A stretch of DNA of 10,500 nt from Thiomonas sp. (GTDB lineage Bacteria; Pseudomonadota; Gammaproteobacteria; Burkholderiales; Burkholderiaceae_C): contig DAIDHU010000358.1 of assembly GCA_027451915.1 (NCBI GenBank), positions 1 through 10,500 of the forward strand, given 5' to 3'. Both the position numbers and the translations under genes were made by a program. Below, piece by piece: positions 6,679-10,500 of the stretch. The notes under the pieces are model-generated. The model searched no databases. It was not told the DNA's origin and saw nothing but the letters and a program-made list of their open reading frames with translations. How positions within the stretch are numbered: the first letter of the stretch is position 1; every line of letters starts with the position of its first letter.

Positions 6679-8040
6679 TTGAATCCCCAAGACCCGAGCC
6701 CTTCCGACCTGGCCGAGCGCAGCCTGCGCAGCGTCTGGCATCCCTGCACCCAGATGAAGCGCCACGAGACCGCGCCGCCCCGCGTGATCGTCGGCGGCGA
6801 GGGGGTCTGGCTGGTCGACGCGCAGGGCCGGCGACTGCTGGACGCCATCAGCTCCTGGTGGGTCAATCTGTTCGGGCACGGCCAGCCACGCATCCAGGCG
6901 GCCATCGCCGCGCAAATGGAGCGCGTGGAACACGTGATGCTGGCCGGGCTCACCCACGAATCCGTGGTGCTCCTGTCCGAGCGCCTGGCGGCGCGCACCG
7001 GCCTGGGCCACGCCCAATACGCCAGCGACGGGGCCTGCGCCAATGAAATCGCCCTCAAGCTCAGCGCGCATTACTGGCGCAACCTCGGGCGCCCGGAAAA
7101 AAACCGCTTCGTCTCGCTAGGTGGCAGCTACCACGGCGAGACCGCGGGCGCCCTGGGGGTGACGGACGTGGATCTGTTCCGCTCCAGCTACGCGCCGCTG
7201 CTGCGCATCGCCGCCACCGTGCCCGTGCCGCGGCTGCGGGGCCTGCAGGATGCACGCGCGGTGCAGGCCGAGGTGGAGCGCGCCTGCGGCGCGCTGGACG
7301 CCTGGCTGCGGCGGGAGGCTTCGCGCACGGCGGCACTGATCGTCGAGCCCCTGGTGCAATGCGCGGCCGGCTTCGTGTTCCACCCCGTGGACTACCTGGC
7401 GCGCGTGCGCGAGCTGTGCACCCGCCACGAAGTCCACCTGGTGGCCGACGAGATCGCCGTGGGCATGGGGCGCACGGGCAGTTTCACGGCCTGCGAGCAG
7501 GCCGGCGTGCGTCCGGATCTGCTGTGCCTCGGCAAGGGCCTGACCGGCGGCTTCCTTCCGCTGTCCGCGGTGCTGAGCACCGATGCCATCTATGAGGCTT
7601 TTTACGACGACGAGGTCGCACGCGGCTTCCTGCACTCGCACTCCTACACCGGCAATGCGCTGGCCTGCGCCGCCGCGCTGGCCACGCTGGACCTGCTGGA
7701 CGACGCGCGCCTGGCCGCCAACGCGGCGCTGGCCTCGCGTCTCGACGCCTTGTTCGAGCCGCTGCACCGCCACCCGCGCCTGAGCGAGGCCCGGCGTATC
7801 GGCATGATCTGGGCCTGGGACGTGCGGGATGCGCCCGCGGACTTCGCGCGCCGCTTCGGGCTGGAGGCGCTGGAACGCGGGGCGCTGCTGCGCCCCATCG
7901 GGTCCACGCTGTATTTCATGCCGCCCTATGTGATCGACGAGGCCGCGGGCGAACACCTGCTGCAGGCCACGCTGGGCGCGCTGCGGGCCACCTTGCGCGA
8001 TGGCGACCAGGACGGGCCCGCCGAGCAGGCGCTGGCCTGA
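6679..8040 (+). CDS. bioA: Adenosylmethionine-8-amino-7-oxononanoate aminotransferase (DAPA synthase)
   Basis: BioA transfers the amino group of S-adenosylmethionine to KAPA, giving 7,8-diaminopelargonic acid in biotin synthesis (EC 2.6.1.62). It uses PLP as cofactor and is cytoplasmic. The 453-residue product shows WHPCTQM (20-26), AISSWWVNLFGHG (56-68) of the substrate pocket, and YASDGACANEIALK (114-127). SYHGETAGAL follows with Tyr151, then VADEIAVGMGRTG with the PLP-binding Asp257, and LCLGKGLTGG with the Schiff-base Lys286. SYTGNALACAAA (322-333) and LYFMPPYVI (411-419) complete the pattern. The start is TTG at 6679, the only ATG, GTG or TTG in frame before the conserved Trp-His-Pro, and it matches the usual N-terminal length. 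No Shine-Dalgarno is visible, so initiation may be weak or coupled to tyrS. bioD follows 39 bases later. Confidence 0.96.
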   Translation: MNPQDPSPSDLAERSLRSVWHPCTQMKRHETAPPRVIVGGEGVWLVDAQGRRLLDAISSWWVNLFGHGQPRIQAAIAAQMERVEHVMLAGLTHESVVLLSERLAARTGLGHAQYASDGACANEIALKLSAHYWRNLGRPEKNRFVSLGGSYHGETAGALGVTDVDLFRSSYAPLLRIAATVPVPRLRGLQDARAVQAEVERACGALDAWLRREASRTAALIVEPLVQCAAGFVFHPVDYLARVRELCTRHEVHLVADEIAVGMGRTGSFTACEQAGVRPDLLCLGKGLTGGFLPLSAVLSTDAIYEAFYDDEVARGFLHSHSYTGNALACAAALATLDLLDDARLAANAALASRLDALFEPLHRHPRLSEARRIGMIWAWDVRDAPADFARRFGLEALERGALLRPIGSTLYFMPPYVIDEAAGEHLLQATLGALRATLRDGDQDGPAEQALA

Positions 8041-8079
8041 AGCCCCTCATCCCTCGCAAGCCGATCCGAGCGCGCCACC

Positions 8080-8754
8080 ATGACCCGAAGCCTCTGCCCC
8101 GCCTGGCTGGTAGCCGGCACCGACACCGAGATCGGCAAGACCCTGGCCGCCTGCGCGCTGCTGTACCTGCTGCGCGAACGACATGCCCGGGTGGTCGGAG
8201 CCAAGCCCGTGTCCGCCGGGGCCGGCAGCGGTGGAGTCCACGAAGACGTGGCCCGGCTGCGCGCCGCCAGCACCCTGGCCGTGCCCCCCGAGCTGGACAA
8301 CCCCTATGCGCTGGAGCATCCCATTTCCCCCCACGCCGCGGCGCGGCGCGCCGGCACGCGCATCGACCTGCGGCGCATCGCAGAGTCGGTGCAAAGCCTG
8401 CGCGAGCAGGCCGACGCGGTCGTGGTCGAAGGGGTCGGCGGCCTGCTCGTGCCCCTGTCGGCCCAGGAAGACGGCGGCGACCTGGCGCGCCTGCTGCGCC
8501 TGCCGGTGATCCTGGTGGTCGGGCTGCGCCTGGGCTGCCTCAACCATGCGCTGCTCACGCAGGAGGCCATCGCCGCGCGCGGCCTGCCCCTGGCGGGGTG
8601 GATCGCCAATCGCATCGATCCGGCCATGCTGGCCCCCGAGGACAACATCGAGCTGCTGCGAGCGCGCCTGCGGGCCCCTTGCCTGGGCGTGATCGACCAC
8701 ATGCCGCGCCCCGACCCCGCGCTGGCCGCGCGCCAACTGCTGTGGTCGCCATGA
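8080..8754 (+). CDS. bioD: ATP-dependent dethiobiotin synthetase
   Basis: BioD carboxylates 7,8-diaminopelargonic acid with CO2 and ATP to close the ureido ring and form dethiobiotin (EC 6.3.3.3), in the cytoplasm as a homodimer. The 224-residue product has the P-loop VAGTDTEIGKT with Lys20 at the N-terminus. GAKPVSAG follows with Lys42, exactly 22 residues later as in the E. coli enzyme. HEDVARLR supplies the acidic metal-binding position, and VVVEGVGGLLVPL (113-125) is the switch-like motif. Length is normal. No strong Shine-Dalgarno is visible before the ATG. Its last codons overlap the start of bioF in an ATGA arrangement, indicating translational coupling, and it lies 39 bases behind bioA. 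The clustered order bioA-bioD-bioF points to one transcription unit. I see no missing key residue. Confidence 0.96.
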   Translation: MTRSLCPAWLVAGTDTEIGKTLAACALLYLLRERHARVVGAKPVSAGAGSGGVHEDVARLRAASTLAVPPELDNPYALEHPISPHAAARRAGTRIDLRRIAESVQSLREQADAVVVEGVGGLLVPLSAQEDGGDLARLLRLPVILVVGLRLGCLNHALLTQEAIAARGLPLAGWIANRIDPAMLAPEDNIELLRARLRAPCLGVIDHMPRPDPALAARQLLWSP

Positions 8755-9929
8755 CGGCCCCCTCCAGCGGCCCGGGGGCCTGGGACTTCGGGGCCGAACT
8801 GCGCGCGGTGGACGCCGCGCAACTGCGCCGGCGCCGCCGCGTGATCGACGCCTATGAAGGCGTGCGCCTGCGCATCGACGGGCGCGACATGCTGTCCTTC
8901 TGCAGCAATGATTACCTGGGGCTGGCGCAACATCCGGCGCTGGTGCAGGCCGCGCAGGAAGCCGCCTCACGCTGGGGCGTGGGCGCCACCGCCTCGCCCG
9001 TGCTGTGCGGCCACAGCCGCGCCCACGAGCAGCTCGAGCAGGAGCTGGCCGCCTTCGTCGGCCTGCCGCGCGCACTCTATTTCTACGCCGGCTTCCCCGC
9101 CAACGCGGGCCTGGTGCCGGCCCTGGTCGGGCGCGGGGACGCGGTGTTCTCCGACGCGTTGAACCACGCCTGCCTGATCGACGGCGCGCGGCTTTCGCGC
9201 GCCGATATCCAGGTGTACGCGCACTGCGATGTCGATGACCTGGCGCGCCGCCTGCAGGCCAGTGCCGCACGCCGGCGCCTGATCACCACGGACGCGGTGT
9301 TCAGCATGGACGGCAACCTGGCCCCCTTGCCCGAGTTGCTGGAACTGGCGGAGCGCTTCGACGCGCTGCTGCTGGTGGACGACGCGCACGGATTCGGCGT
9401 GCTGGGCCCGCACGGCGCGGGCAGCGCGGCCGCGTTCGGCCTGCGCAGCCCGCGCCTGCTGTACATGGCCACCCTGGGCAAGGCCGCCGGCGTGGCCGGC
9501 GCCTTCGTCGCCGGCTCGGCGGACGCTGTCGAATTCCTCATGCAGCGCACGCGCAGCTACATTTTCGCCACCGCGGCGCCGGCGATGATCGCCGAAACCC
9601 TGCGCGCCAGCCTGCGCCTGATCGCCGAGGAGTCGTGGCGGCGGGAGCGCTTGCGGGAACTGGTGCGCATGGTGCGCGAGCACGCGCATTGGCCCCCGTC
9701 GTGGCGCCTGGGCGATTCCACCACCCCGGTCCAGCCGATCCTCCTGGGCTCCAACCAGGCCGCGCTGGAGGCCATGCGCAGGCTCTGGGACCAGGGCTTG
9801 TGGGTGCCGGCGATCCGCCCGCCCACCGTGCCGGAGGGCAGCGCGCGGCTGCGCCTGAGCTTGTCGGCCGCGCACGCGACCGACGATGTGCGCTGCCTGC
9901 TACGCGCCATCGAATCCTGGGATCATTGA
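8751..9929 (+). CDS. bioF: 8-amino-7-oxononanoate synthase (KAPA synthase)
   Basis: BioF condenses pimeloyl-ACP with L-alanine, releasing CO2 and forming KAPA, the substrate of BioA (EC 2.3.1.47). It is a cytoplasmic PLP enzyme of the alpha-oxoamine synthase family. The 392-residue product shows FCSNDYLGLAQHP (50-62), GVGATASPVLCGHS (76-89), and FYAGFPANAG (111-120). Further on are DALNHACLIDG with His139, TDAVFSMDGNLAPL (180-193), VDDAHGFGVLG with Asp210 and His213, and MATLGKAAGVAGAF with the Schiff-base Lys244. Close homologues of this branch (2-amino-3-ketobutyrate CoA ligase, serine palmitoyltransferase) are excluded mainly by the bioA-bioD context and by the FSMDGNLAPL and ATLGKAAG forms. 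I placed the start at ATG 8751, which overlaps the bioD stop by ATGA and gives the normal N-terminus. The frame is open further upstream, but that would overlap bioD deeply. Confidence 0.95.
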   Translation: MTAPSSGPGAWDFGAELRAVDAAQLRRRRRVIDAYEGVRLRIDGRDMLSFCSNDYLGLAQHPALVQAAQEAASRWGVGATASPVLCGHSRAHEQLEQELAAFVGLPRALYFYAGFPANAGLVPALVGRGDAVFSDALNHACLIDGARLSRADIQVYAHCDVDDLARRLQASAARRRLITTDAVFSMDGNLAPLPELLELAERFDALLLVDDAHGFGVLGPHGAGSAAAFGLRSPRLLYMATLGKAAGVAGAFVAGSADAVEFLMQRTRSYIFATAAPAMIAETLRASLRLIAEESWRRERLRELVRMVREHAHWPPSWRLGDSTTPVQPILLGSNQAALEAMRRLWDQGLWVPAIRPPTVPEGSARLRLSLSAAHATDDVRCLLRAIESWDH

Positions 9930-10048
9930 CGCATAAAGCGAGGAATCAGCGCTCGTAACTGCATGATTATTCTGCTGTTTTTTCCAAAAACAGCCGAAAA
10001 TTCCGAACGGATTGGGTCTAGAGTCTGCCCCATCCCCAAGGAGTTGTC
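9930..10048. promoter_or_regulatory. AT-richer spacer between bioF and the DUF2844 gene, probable promoter region
   Basis: These 119 bases are clearly more AT-rich than the flanking genes, as expected for a promoter region. They hold the perfect inverted repeat at 9974-9994 and several AT-rich hexamers such as GATTAT (9965-9970). No -35 and -10 pair at good spacing is convincing. TTGACG at 9926-9931 matches five of six -35 positions, but nothing suitable lies 16-18 bases downstream. AAGGAG (10038-10043) at the right end is the ribosome binding site of the next gene. Confidence 0.45.
9974..9994. repeat. Perfect inverted repeat (9-bp arms, 3-base centre) after bioF
   Basis: GCTGTTTTT and AAAAACAGC are exact inverted copies around TCC. 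As RNA this folds into a hairpin with four GC-containing and five A-U pairs. It has no T run after it on either strand, so it is not a standard terminator despite lying 44 bases past the bioF stop. As DNA it has the form of a regulator binding site for the downstream gene. The repeat is certain; its role is not. Confidence 0.7.
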
Positions 10049-10500
10049 ATGCATCCGCCCACCGCCTTCCCATCCCTTCGAGCCCGTGCCTGGCTCGGCG
10101 CCTTGGTCGCCCTGGCAAGCGCGGCGCCTCTCGCGCCCTCCGCCTGGGCATCGCTCGGCGGCTCCAACTCCACCGCGCTGCGGGACGGCGCCTGGAAATC
10201 CCAGGCCCGCGTAGCCGCCGGCGCGGGCGGCGCCTGGGTCACCGACACGGTGGTGCTCACGCCGGGCCAGGCATTGGTGCACGAGTACTCGGGGGCCTCC
10301 GGCAGGATTTTTGCCGTTTCCTGGAGCGGACCGATGGTCCCCGACCTGCGAAGACTCTACGCGGGCTACTTCCCGGCCTACGAGGCCTGGAGACAAACCC
10401 ATCCCTCGCTGTCGCTCGACGCCCCGGTGGAGGTTCGAAGCTCGAGCATCGTCGCGTACCTGGGCGGCCACATGCGCGCGTTCGCGGGCTCGGCCTATCT
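10049..10500 (+). CDS. Exported DUF2844-family protein, 3' end outside window
   Basis: An open frame from ATG 10049 runs without a stop to the window edge (150 complete codons). The start has an excellent AAGGAG (10038-10043) five bases upstream. The N-terminus is a classic Sec signal peptide: a basic stretch with Arg11 and Arg13, a hydrophobic core LGALVALASAAPLAP, and an AWA cleavage site after residue 34, leaving a mature start SLGG. The mature part has the pattern I associate with DUF2844: a Gly-rich start, LVHEYSGASGRIFAVSWSGPMVPDLRRLYAGYFPAYEAW (about 75-113), and later YLGGHMRAFAGSAYL at the end. The function is unknown. Members are predicted to be periplasmic or exported and, in Burkholderiales, are often followed by a DUF3443 gene, which would lie right of the window. 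Codons such as AGA, AGG and CGA are more frequent than in the biotin genes, which may reflect a less strongly expressed or acquired gene. Confidence 0.75.
   Translation, partial: MHPPTAFPSLRARAWLGALVALASAAPLAPSAWASLGGSNSTALRDGAWKSQARVAAGAGGAWVTDTVVLTPGQALVHEYSGASGRIFAVSWSGPMVPDLRRLYAGYFPAYEAWRQTHPSLSLDAPVEVRSSSIVAYLGGHMRAFAGSAY

Noticed and set aside
5124..7058. The frame of the M23 gene stays open far upstream on the minus strand, across tyrS and into bioA, as if the gene encoded a giant protein.
   Set aside because: The upstream part lies antisense to the well-supported tyrS and bioA genes, its translation is low-complexity and resembles no family, and ATG 5123 has a good ribosome site and the expected N-terminus. 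Long open antisense frames are normal at this GC content.
8047..9270. Minus-strand open frame of about 400 codons opposite bioD and bioF.
   Set aside because: The translation is Arg/Pro-rich shadow sequence, while bioD and bioF on the plus strand have complete catalytic motifs and an ATGA overlap.
10005..10027. GAAC followed 15 bases later by TCTG upstream of the DUF2844 gene as an ECF-sigma promoter.
   Set aside because: Both elements are only four bases long and common by chance. Without conservation or transcription data it cannot be supported.

Overview
The window is a GC-rich, densely packed chromosomal segment from a betaproteobacterium, most likely of the order Burkholderiales. The assignment rests on gene order: the end of rpsI, then argC, erpA, anmK, an M23 peptidase gene and tyrS is an arrangement I associate with Burkholderiales. 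It also rests on GC-rich third codon positions and on protein signatures such as the BioA and BioF motifs. The genus cannot be read from the sequence. This is mainly core housekeeping DNA. I see no phage, insertion sequence, CRISPR array, tRNA gene or defence island.

Layout, left to right. The C-terminal part of ribosomal protein S9 ends at 186 and is followed by two hairpins, the second an excellent intrinsic terminator (229-260). A small standalone CZB (chemoreceptor zinc-binding) domain protein lies at 369-893. Then come argC (arginine biosynthesis) and erpA (iron-sulfur cluster carrier), both on the plus strand. On the minus strand, converging on erpA, an M23/LytM-family protein gene (3702-5123) is followed by anmK (anhydromuramic acid kinase), a probable two-gene unit for cell wall turnover and recycling. 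A 261-base divergent intergenic region separates it from tyrS. Directly behind tyrS are bioA, bioD and bioF, which carry out the last steps of biotin synthesis before biotin synthase. bioD and bioF overlap by ATGA. bioB is not in the window. After bioF an AT-richer spacer with a perfect 9-bp inverted repeat precedes the start of an exported DUF2844-type protein, which runs off the right edge.

The most interesting points are two apparent losses of metal ligands in otherwise well-preserved domains. The CZB protein has Gln where the first zinc-binding His belongs, with the other three ligands at canonical spacing. The M23 protein has His-Leu-Tyr in place of the His-x-His motif, replacing the third zinc ligand. 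Other points are that tyrS and bioA lack recognisable Shine-Dalgarno sequences, and that bioA depends on a TTG start. I did not find a new multi-gene system here.
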